Shown one piece after another: positions 35,268 to 42,554 of a stretch of 64,000 nt of DNA; position 1 is the stretch's first letter, and every line of letters starts with the position of its first letter. Source of the DNA: JAXGPL01 sp040766985 (GTDB lineage: Bacteria; Bacillota; Sulfobacillia; JAUYEG01); contig JAXGPL010000004.1 in NCBI GenBank assembly GCA_040766985.1, positions 77,649-141,648 of the forward strand, given 5' to 3'. Made by a program: the position numbers and the translations under genes. Below the pieces are notes generated by a model, which was not told the origin of the DNA, searched no databases, and was given only the letters and a program-made list of their open reading frames with translations.

Positions 35268-37510
35268 CGCAGCCACAATTCGTAGGCCTCCCACCACTCC
35301 TCGCTTCCCGGTTCGAGGTCGTATGGATAGAGATAGCCGCCCGTAGGACGTCCCGGCCTACCGCCTTCGCCTTCATCCTCTTCGTCCTCGTCGCCTTCCT
35401 CGTCTTCATCGCCGCCGGGTTCCCCGTCAGGCGGCCAACCGTGGAACAGCGGGCATTCTGTCTGTGGCTCCGTGCCTTCGCGAAACACCTCATTGATCGT
35501 GGGGCACGTCGGGTTGGCCCGCAGCCAGGTTTCCGTGCAGATGGGGACATCGATTACGTCCGGAGGCCGCGGGAAGCCGGCCACGGGCACTCCCGCCAGT
35601 CCGAGCCGCATGAACTCCGCCCACACCGGGCCGGCGAGGCTGCCGCCAGGTCCCGCAAGGGTCTCCGGGTCATCGGCTCCGACGTAGACAGCGCACACGA
35701 CCTGCGGCACGAAACCGATGAACCACGCATCCTTGGTGTCCGACGTGGTGCCGGTCTTGCCCGCGCTCGGCCGGCCGATCCGCCACCCCAGGTGCCCGCC
35801 AGTGCCCCCGGCCTCCATCACGCTCTGCAGCATATTTGTCACGATGTACGCGGTCGACGCCGAGAGGGCCGGCTCGACGCGCGGCGACCGCTCGTAGATC
35901 AACTTGCCCTCGCTGTCGACAATTTTGCGCACGGAGTATGGCTCGACCCGGAAACCGCCGTTCGCCAGCGGCGAGTAAGCTGTGGCGAGTTCCAGCGGGT
36001 AGACCTCAAAGCTCCCCAGGACCAGCGGCAGCACCGGAGAGAGTGGACTATAGAGGCCCATTTTGCGGGCCATGTTGATGACCGCAGGCGTTCCGATTTC
36101 GTTGGCCCAGCGCACGGCGACGACGTTGTCCGAGATTTTGATCGCGTACCGCATCGATAGCGGGGCGTAATGGTAGCGGCTGGACCCGTAGTCGCGAGGT
36201 GTGTAGTCCGGTTGCCCGGCCCCGCCCGGATAGGTGACCGGCTCGCAGACCATCTGGCTGATTGGCGTATAGCCGCGATCGACAAGGGCCGCATACAGAA
36301 ACGGCTTGAACGCCGATCCTGGCTGGCGGTGGGCCTGTGTAGCTCGGTTGAGCTGGGTTTCGCGGTAGTCCCTCCCGCCTACAAGGCTGAGTATGTGTCC
36401 CGTCTGGGGGTCTACGGCCGCCAGCCCGACCTGGGGCTGGGTCACGCCGTTCGGATCCTTATCCCCCTCGATGAGCTTGGTTGCGATGGCCTCGTTGGCG
36501 GCCCGCTGCATCTTCATGTCCAAAGTGGTGTAGAACGAATAACCGCCCTGATACGCATCCCGGGCAACCTCGGGATGCTTCGCCGCGATCTCCGCCAGCA
36601 TGTAGTCCACAAAGTAAGGGGCTTCCTGTACCCGCGGTTTGAGCCCGACCAGTTTGAGCGATTCCTCTTTGGCGGCGTCCGCTTGCTGTTGAGTGATGTA
36701 GCCGAGTTCGGCCATCCGGGCCAGGACAAACGACCTGCGATCCTTCGCCAAAGCCGGATCCTTGTAGGGCGAGTAGTTCTCCGGCGACCGCAACACCCCG
36801 GCAAGCATCGCTGCCTCGGCCAGAGTGACCTCTGCCGCAGGCTTGCCGAAGTAGATCTGCGACGCAACCTCCACCCCGTAAGCCCCGTGCCCGAAGTAAA
36901 CCTGGTTAAGGTATCCTTCGAGTATCTCGGTCTTGGTCATCCGCCGCTCGAGCGTCAGGGCAAGGACTGCCTCTTTGATCTTGCGGGAGTATGTCCTCTC
37001 CCGCGAAAGGTAAAGCGCGGTGGCCAGTTGCTGCGTTATGGTAGAGGCGCCCTGATACGTCCGTCCGGGCTGGACGGTGGACCGGAGGAGGTTGCTGTAC
37101 GCTGCTCTGAGGATTCCGTAGAAATCGACTCCGGCATGGCGTTCGAACCGGTAATCCTCGATCGCCACGACGGCGTCGAAAAGGTGTTTCGGCAGATCAA
37201 CGATCGGTACGGGAGTGCGGTCCTCAAGGTACAGCCGCGCGGCGACCTCGTCGTCGCGGCCGTAGACAGTAGATGCCGCGTATACCGGCGCCTTCGGCAG
37301 AGGCATGGCCTCCACCAACGTGAACAAGACCAGAGCGCCGAGGAAGAATGCGAGCAGACCAACGCGCAACGCCCAGAGGCCTGCCCGACGAGCCTGGCAG
37401 GAACGGAACCAAGAACCGCCGCGCCTGGTGGTTGTGCCGGCCTGACGTTCCTGGGCTTTGCTTTCGGATTCTGCCGGCCGGTCCGGTTTGCCCATGCGAT
37501 GCCTACCCAT
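35237..37510 (-). CDS. Class A penicillin-binding protein (bifunctional PBP1A)
   Basis: About 757 residues. N-terminal cytosolic basic region, one TM helix (VGLLAFFLGALVLFTLV), GT51 transglycosylase (~75-270) with the catalytic Glu in AIEDYRFERHAGVD and RTYQGASTITQQLA, then the transpeptidase (~325-640) with SxxK in GSAFKPF, SxN in ISDNVVAVR and KTG in AGKTGTTSDTKDAW. After the enzyme comes a ~110-residue tail with an Asp/Glu/Gly run (~700-722) and an aromatic end (SEEWWEAYELWLRYG). It polymerises and cross-links peptidoglycan. ATG 37510 is preferred (GGAGAG ~12 bases upstream); ATG 37549 is possible. Confidence 0.95.
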   Translation of the reverse strand: MGRHRMGKPDRPAESESKAQERQAGTTTRRGGSWFRSCQARRAGLWALRVGLLAFFLGALVLFTLVEAMPLPKAPVYAASTVYGRDDEVAARLYLEDRTPVPIVDLPKHLFDAVVAIEDYRFERHAGVDFYGILRAAYSNLLRSTVQPGRTYQGASTITQQLATALYLSRERTYSRKIKEAVLALTLERRMTKTEILEGYLNQVYFGHGAYGVEVASQIYFGKPAAEVTLAEAAMLAGVLRSPENYSPYKDPALAKDRRSFVLARMAELGYITQQQADAAKEESLKLVGLKPRVQEAPYFVDYMLAEIAAKHPEVARDAYQGGYSFYTTLDMKMQRAANEAIATKLIEGDKDPNGVTQPQVGLAAVDPQTGHILSLVGGRDYRETQLNRATQAHRQPGSAFKPFLYAALVDRGYTPISQMVCEPVTYPGGAGQPDYTPRDYGSSRYHYAPLSMRYAIKISDNVVAVRWANEIGTPAVINMARKMGLYSPLSPVLPLVLGSFEVYPLELATAYSPLANGGFRVEPYSVRKIVDSEGKLIYERSPRVEPALSASTAYIVTNMLQSVMEAGGTGGHLGWRIGRPSAGKTGTTSDTKDAWFIGFVPQVVCAVYVGADDPETLAGPGGSLAGPVWAEFMRLGLAGVPVAGFPRPPDVIDVPICTETWLRANPTCPTINEVFREGTEPQTECPLFHGWPPDGEPGGDEDEEGDEDEEDEGEGGRPGRPTGGYLYPYDLEPGSEEWWEAYELWLRYGEEWPQGP

Positions 37511-37559
37511 AGCTGCATATAGTCTCTCCACACGGGCTCGGGAAAACATCGGACGGGAG

Positions 37560-37602
37560 AAAAAGAAGGGTGGGAGGGGGAAACCGGGCTCCTCCCCCTC
37601 CC
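37560..37602 (-). terminator. Terminator of the Mn-catalase gene
   Basis: On the minus strand GGGAGGGGG pairs with CCCCCTCCC over a 13-base loop, followed by a pyrimidine-rich ACCCTTCTTTTTCTCCC. It lies 25 bases after the catalase stop and before PBP1A on the same strand. Confidence 0.75.
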
Positions 37603-37626
37603 GTCCGGGGACGGGTCAGCACCGTC

Positions 37627-38400
37627 CTAGCGGTGGTGCTGCGGTCGCTCCTGTGCCTCGGGTGGGTTGTAGTTGCGCTGCCCCATCGGGGGGACGCGTT
37701 CGCCTTGGTAGTGACTGATGCTCGGTCCTTCGGCCCGCGGGTTCTCGAATCGCGGCGCGGTCGGCCGCGGGGGCTCGAAGTACCGGCCGGGCGTAGAGAG
37801 GTCAAAGTAGAGCTTGGAGTCCTGGGTGACCCCGAAGTCGCGAAGCGATCCCTGGTCCTGCATCCGGTTCAAGGCCTCACGGAACAGCGCGTTATGGGCT
37901 TCCTCGCGGTTGAGCAGGAAGTCGATTGTTTCGCGCACGCCCTTGTCGTCGATCTGGCGGTAGAGGTACTCATAGACGACCTTGGCCCGTTGCTCCGCCG
38001 CGATGTTCGACAGGATGTCCGCGGCGATGTCGCCGGTGACGTTGACATATGCCGCCGTAAACGGGTTTCCGGAAGCGTCGGTTAAATCCGGGCACAGTCC
38101 GGTCAGGACGTGTGGTTCCACAGAGCCGACCGTAGCCTCGTTTGCGCCCAGATTGGTACCCATGAGCAGGTTGACGGTTTCGGCCACCATCTCCATATGT
38201 GATAGTTCCTCTGTGCCGATGTCGAGGAACAGGTCTTTGATCGCCGGGTCGCGGACCCGGAAGCTCTGGGACAGATACTGGAGGCCGGCCTTCAACTCAC
38301 CGTTAGGTCCGCCGATTTGTTCCAGCATCATTGCTGCGTACTTGCGATTGGGGCGATCCACCCTGACAGGGTGAAGCATGTGCTTTTCGTGCTTGTACAA
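37627..38400 (-). CDS. Manganese catalase
   Basis: A 257-residue di-manganese catalase, ferritin-like four-helix core. Metal ligands are visible in GPNGELKAGLQYLSQ (first Glu), GTEELSHMEMV (Glu and His), an Ala/Glu helix around NIAAEQRAKVVYEYL, and NREEAHNALF (Glu and His). It converts hydrogen peroxide to water and oxygen without heme, useful for an anaerobe exposed to oxygen. The C-terminal ~50 residues (from PPRPTAPRFENPR) form a Pro/Gln/Asn-rich tail. Start ATG 38400 with AGGAGTGGG upstream. Related spore-coat CotJC proteins are shorter; a coat role cannot be excluded. Monocistronic with its own terminator. Confidence 0.92.
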   Translation of the reverse strand: MYKHEKHMLHPVRVDRPNRKYAAMMLEQIGGPNGELKAGLQYLSQSFRVRDPAIKDLFLDIGTEELSHMEMVAETVNLLMGTNLGANEATVGSVEPHVLTGLCPDLTDASGNPFTAAYVNVTGDIAADILSNIAAEQRAKVVYEYLYRQIDDKGVRETIDFLLNREEAHNALFREALNRMQDQGSLRDFGVTQDSKLYFDLSTPGRYFEPPRPTAPRFENPRAEGPSISHYQGERVPPMGQRNYNPPEAQERPQHHR

Positions 38401-38606
38401 GATCCCACTCCTTTCTCTTACCGATCATTGCTCGCCGGTATCGAGACCGGCGCTACGTATTGCACTGCACGCACCAAGGTAAGTGTTTGCCAGCGCCCGC
38501 CGCAACACGCACGCCAATCCATGCCACAAGGCACGCAGCAGTCAGCACACTAAACACGCAGTAACCCGTCAGGACACTTAGCACGCAACACTCGCGCACA
38601 CAGGCC

Positions 38607-38636
38607 TTGACGTGTGCCTGCTACGCGGTGTAGTAT
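38607..38636 (+). promoter_or_regulatory. SigmaA-type promoter for the T-box/aspS transcript
   Basis: TTGACG (38607-38612) and TAGTAT (38631-38636) are 18 bases apart, ~10 bases before the T-box leader. The stretch before it (38401-38606) holds no gene; it contains degenerate repeats built on ACACGCA/CAGTCAGCAC. Confidence 0.75.
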
Positions 38637-38644
38637 GCTGACCA

Positions 38645-38888
38645 ACACCAGAACTCTCGGATGATGAACGGGAAAAGTAGCGAGGCCACCCCGCCGAAGA
38701 GAGCCGGGCCGCTGCAAACCGGTGCGGGACCTCAGCCAAAGACGACCCGTGAGTCCGTCGCAGGCCTGCGATAAAGGCGCCTGAGCGGCAGCGACCGCTC
38801 GGGCTGAGGCTGCGTCCGCGAGGGCGTGGCGGCACAGGGTGGCACCGCGGTCACATGACCGCCCTTGTGGGGGCGGCTTTTTTGTTTT
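38645..38888 (+). promoter_or_regulatory. T-box riboswitch leader of aspS
   Basis: The T-box sequence AGGGTGGCACCGCGG is at 38836-38850, directly followed by the terminator stem CCGCCC...GGGCGG and CTTTTTTGTTTT (to 38888). Upstream, ACGGGAAAAGTAGC near 38669-38682 is the 5' part of stem I with its AGTA element, and it pairs through ACGGG with CCCGT near 38745. Just inside that pairing the sequence is AAAGACGA, giving GAC (Asp) as a likely specifier codon, in keeping with the downstream aspartyl-tRNA synthetase. Uncharged tRNA-Asp would prevent termination. Confidence 0.93.
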
Positions 38889-38919
38889 GGCGACTTACGC
38901 AATACGGGAGGGTTATGCA

Positions 38920-40215
38920 GTGACCGAGCGAGCATTGGCCGGCCGGTTGGCGGGCCTCACGGGCACGGAGGCGCGACTGCAGGGGTGGGTGCACAGAATC
39001 CGGCGGATCGGCGGAGTAGCCTTTGTGTTGCTGCGGGACCGGAGTGGAGTCGTTCAGACGGTGTTCGACCCCAACGGGCCGGCGGCAGCCGGATTAGCCG
39101 CGTTGAACGTCGAGGACGCGGTCGAGATCAAGGGAGTTGTCCGCGCGGAGGAGCGCGCCCAGGGCGGGTACGAGATCGCGGGAAAGCAGCTCACCGTTAT
39201 CGCCCGCGCGGAGGTACTGCCTTTTGAGGTCAATCTGCCCGTCCTTAAGGTCGGACAGGACCTTGCATTGGACAACCACCCGCTCTCGCTTCGACACCTC
39301 CGCAACCAGGCCATCTTCCGGCTCAAGGCCGCGATCATCGCTGCATTCCGCGATTTCTCCGGGGCTCACGGCATGGTCGAGGTCCAGACCCCCAAGATCG
39401 TCGCAACCGCGACCGAAGGCGGCGCCAACCTGTTCCCGGTCGACTACCTCGGGCGCCGCGCCTACCTGGCGCAAAGTCCGCAGTTCTACAAACAACTGCT
39501 CGTGCTGGCCGGGTTCGAGCGCGTCTTTGAGGTCGGTCCGGTATACCGCGCCGAGCCGCATAACACTTCGCGGCACCTCAACGAATTCACCAGCATGGAC
39601 TGGGAGATCGGCTTCATCTCGACTGCGTCCGACCTGATGGACCTCGAGGAGGAGTTGTTGCATACCATCGTCGCCCGCCTTCGCGGCAATGAGGCGCGCC
39701 ACCTGGAAACCCTCGGCGTCGACCCCGCCGCCAACCTGCCGGCGCAGGGGATCCCGAGGGTCCCGCTGAGCGAGGCCCGGCGCCTGCTCGCGGACAGGTA
39801 CGGCAAGGAACTGCCGCCCGGCGACCTGGACCCCGAAGGCGAGCGGTTGCTCTGTGAAGCAACGGGCGGCGCGGCCTTCGTGACCGATTGGCCCTTGGCC
39901 ACGCGGCCGGCATACGCCGCCCCCCGCGAGGACCGGCCGGAGCTTACCGACAGCTTTGACCTGTTGATGGGCGGTATCGAAGTGACGACGGGAGGGCGGC
40001 GCATTCACGACTACCCAAAGCTGCGGGCAAGCCTCGAGGGGAGAGGCTTGAACCCGGCATCATTTGGCTTTTACCTTGACGGTTTCCGGTACGGAGCGCC
40101 GCCGCACGGCGGCCTGGCCATCGGTGCCGAACGGCTGACGATGGCGATGCTCGGCCTGGGAAACATGCGCGATGCAACGCTGTTCCCGCGCGACCTGGAG
40201 CGGCTGGCGCCGTAG
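38920..40215 (+). CDS. aspS: Aspartyl-tRNA synthetase, archaeal/eukaryotic type (AspS2)
   Basis: About 431 residues, the short archaeal-type enzyme rather than the ~590-residue bacterial form with a GAD insertion. An N-terminal OB-fold anticodon-binding domain (~1-105, LQGWVHRIRRIGGVAFVLLRD) is followed by a class II catalytic domain: PKIVATATEGGANLFPVDYL, LAQSPQFYKQ, motif 2 YRAEPHNTSRHLNEFTSMD, and motif 3 HGGLAIGAERLTMAML. GTG 38920 is chosen after GGGAGGG, past the T-box terminator. Archaeal-type AspRS can be discriminating or also charge tRNA-Asn; this cannot be settled by eye. Controlled by the T-box upstream. Confidence 0.93.
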   Translation: MTERALAGRLAGLTGTEARLQGWVHRIRRIGGVAFVLLRDRSGVVQTVFDPNGPAAAGLAALNVEDAVEIKGVVRAEERAQGGYEIAGKQLTVIARAEVLPFEVNLPVLKVGQDLALDNHPLSLRHLRNQAIFRLKAAIIAAFRDFSGAHGMVEVQTPKIVATATEGGANLFPVDYLGRRAYLAQSPQFYKQLLVLAGFERVFEVGPVYRAEPHNTSRHLNEFTSMDWEIGFISTASDLMDLEEELLHTIVARLRGNEARHLETLGVDPAANLPAQGIPRVPLSEARRLLADRYGKELPPGDLDPEGERLLCEATGGAAFVTDWPLATRPAYAAPREDRPELTDSFDLLMGGIEVTTGGRRIHDYPKLRASLEGRGLNPASFGFYLDGFRYGAPPHGGLAIGAERLTMAMLGLGNMRDATLFPRDLERLAP

Positions 40216-40262
40216 CGCATCCGCACCGGGCCCGTCCGCATAACCTGTCGTCGGCGGATCCG

Positions 40263-42281
40263 CTACTCCGCGGTCCGCGGCGTCTTGACCCACAGCCGCG
40301 GTTCCCTGCCCAGCCCCTTTAGGACCATGGCTGTCGAGTAGGGCACCGGGAACATGAACGCCGCGAACGGCAGCAGGATCAGCTGCGGCACGATGCTCCA
40401 GTCGCCGAGCCAATTGCGTGGCCGCGCGCTCATGTCGACGAACGGCCGGTAGCGGACATAGACGTAGAACGTGAACCCGAAGTAGACCAGCGTGAACAGG
40501 TTCAACGCCAGATGCACCGGGCGCGGGAAGATGCTCGGATCGATCAAGCCAAGGCTGTGCAGGATCAACACAACCGGCGGCACCAGCGTCGCAGTCTGAT
40601 AGAGGCACCATTCAAGCTGGCCCTTGATGAACAGGTGATGCAGCATCCGCTGCTTGCGGGCGCGGTTCCACCCGTCTTGTTGGCGCAGTTTGTCCATGAC
40701 CTGCAGGTGGCCGGTGCCCCACCGCAGGCGCTGGCGGAAAAAGCCGCGAAGGGTCGGCGGCGTCTGTTCGCTGCTGGGGTACGGCAGGTACTCGGGCCAG
40801 ACGCCGGCCTCGACATACGCGCGGATGCCCAGTTCGAGGTCCTCGGTGAGGATCGAACGGTCGTAGCCTCCGAGCTCGCAGATCAAGGACCGCTCTACAT
40901 ACAGGTTGGTGCCGCCGACGAACGGCAGCCGGTGGAAAAGCTGGGGCAAATACCACTCGTGCGAAACCGCCTGGTAAAGCGCTGCGATTTTGCACCACGG
41001 CCCCATATGGAACAGGTTGCGGACCTGGAACACGGGTCCCTGAAAGATCGCCGCCTTGTCAGGCGATTGGATGCGCCGCATGGCCACGTACAGCAAGGTA
41101 CCCGGGTCCGGCCTGCTCTCGGCATCGTAAAAGCCGCAGACTTCGGTTTCGGGATTAACGAACGCCAGCGCGTAGTTGAGGGCCCGGCCCTTGGTGGAGG
41201 GCACGCTCCGCCCGGTGCACTGCCCGTGGTAGCGGCCGTCGAAATCGAACGGCACAACCACGTGCCGCACCGCCACTCCTTCTGAACGGCCCTTGTTGGC
41301 CTCGATCCACGCGTCAACGATGTCCTGGGTCGTGGGCAAGGCCTCGATAGCCACGGTTTCCAGGCGCGACCGGAGGGCCGCCTCATCTTCTGCGTCCCGG
41401 TCGATGGACCGTACCAGCCGCGCGCCGATCACCCGCGCGAGCGAACTGATGATTTCCTCGGTGACGCGGTGCTGGGCCCGGGCGACCTGGCGCAGCATCG
41501 TTTTCATCAGCCGGGGCTCGGCCGATCCGGCCAAATCCGCATATGCGGCGACGACGGGAATGGCCAATCCCAGGAGCGCGCCGCTTTGTTCCAGCAGGTA
41601 CTCGCCAGGCCGGCCCGGCGCAAGCCGCTCGATTGTGCAGGCGAGACGGCTCGGCGAAATCCGCCCGCGACCGTCAATCAGCTGCCGTGAAATATCGCGA
41701 ATCAGGGTCAGGCGTTTTGGCCGCGGGAGCCACGCCAGCCCGGACGGGACGACCAGACCGCTGCGCCTGCTTGACGGGCTTAGGTACTCGCGCAGGGCCT
41801 GCCCGCTGACCAGATGCAGGAGCAGCAACTTGGCATCCGCGCTCAACGGCTCGGATGCGCACGCGGTGCCCGCTTCGGAATTGCCGCCTTGACCGACGGC
41901 GCCGCCCTTCCTGCACAGGGTCCGCAGTACCTCGGAAACCGCCTCCGGACGGGTGCGGTGGGCCTCGGCGGTCTCCTTCTCGTCCGTTGCGACCATCACC
42001 TCATAGTGACTGCTCGGGTAGTCCAGATGGGACATGTGCTCGATCGTTTTGCCGATCACGTCGGCTTCGCTTCTAGCGGGGATAAGGATTGTGAAGCGCG
42101 GCAGATCGCGATTCTTTTCCTTGGCAAGGGAGCGAACCCGGCTGATGGTAAGCTTGGGCTTTCGGCTCCAGAAGTCACGGTCGGCAAGGTATTTCCACCA
42201 AAAGAACCTCGCAAAGAACAGGAAAAACACCCCGTATACGGCGACGGCCGCAACGTAGATCGTTTGTGGTACGGTCACCAC
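40263..42281 (-). CDS. Membrane GT2 glycosyltransferase with a ~225-residue insertion
   Basis: About 673 residues from GTG 42281 (GGGAGGAG 4-5 bases upstream; the longer frame to 42371 lacks an RBS). One N-terminal TM helix (IYVAAVAVYGVFFLFFARFF), then the GT2 donor-site start FTILIPARSEADVIG (~63). It is followed, after ~50 residues, by a mostly helical, Arg/Leu-rich stretch of about 225 residues unlike GT2. The enzyme resumes with VPSTKGRALNYAL, the DxD-like YDAESRPDPG, VGGTNLYVERSLI, the catalytic TEDLELGIRAY and QRLRWGTGHLQ, typical of processive GT2 such as hyaluronan or cellulose synthases. The C-terminus has about four TM helices. Product unknown. Isolated gene between aspS and clpB. 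Confidence 0.88.
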   Translation of the reverse strand: MVTVPQTIYVAAVAVYGVFFLFFARFFWWKYLADRDFWSRKPKLTISRVRSLAKEKNRDLPRFTILIPARSEADVIGKTIEHMSHLDYPSSHYEVMVATDEKETAEAHRTRPEAVSEVLRTLCRKGGAVGQGGNSEAGTACASEPLSADAKLLLLHLVSGQALREYLSPSSRRSGLVVPSGLAWLPRPKRLTLIRDISRQLIDGRGRISPSRLACTIERLAPGRPGEYLLEQSGALLGLAIPVVAAYADLAGSAEPRLMKTMLRQVARAQHRVTEEIISSLARVIGARLVRSIDRDAEDEAALRSRLETVAIEALPTTQDIVDAWIEANKGRSEGVAVRHVVVPFDFDGRYHGQCTGRSVPSTKGRALNYALAFVNPETEVCGFYDAESRPDPGTLLYVAMRRIQSPDKAAIFQGPVFQVRNLFHMGPWCKIAALYQAVSHEWYLPQLFHRLPFVGGTNLYVERSLICELGGYDRSILTEDLELGIRAYVEAGVWPEYLPYPSSEQTPPTLRGFFRQRLRWGTGHLQVMDKLRQQDGWNRARKQRMLHHLFIKGQLEWCLYQTATLVPPVVLILHSLGLIDPSIFPRPVHLALNLFTLVYFGFTFYVYVRYRPFVDMSARPRNWLGDWSIVPQLILLPFAAFMFPVPYSTAMVLKGLGREPRLWVKTPRTAE

Positions 42282-42530
42282 AAGTCTCCTCCCAAACGTC
42301 GTGGTAACAACACGCCTGCTTGGCGCGATGCTTTCCGGCTCGTTGATATTTGTGGCGTGATGCGCTCGCATTATGCTCGCCCGATGTAACTCGCTAAGCC
42401 GGACCCAAGCTACTCAGACGAGCTAGCTGCCCCCTAGGGTCCAATACTATACCTAAACCAGGGGAGGGGTGGGGGGACTGGGAGCATGAGTCGCCTGAGA
42501 GGTTATTCGCCGGGTAGTTCCCCCGGGCAG

Positions 42531-42554
42531 GCTGCGGGCCGATTAGCCCGCAGC
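42531..42554 (-). terminator. Hairpin at the clpB 3' end
   Basis: GCTGCGGGC (42531-42539) pairs with GCCCGCAGC (42546-42554) around a 6-base loop, overlapping the clpB stop codon. No T-run follows on the minus strand, so a terminator role is only suggested. The stretch 42372-42530 holds no gene. Confidence 0.4.

Noticed and set aside
36170..37522. 450-codon plus-strand open frame
   Set aside because: Antisense to PBP1A; lacks any recognisable domain.
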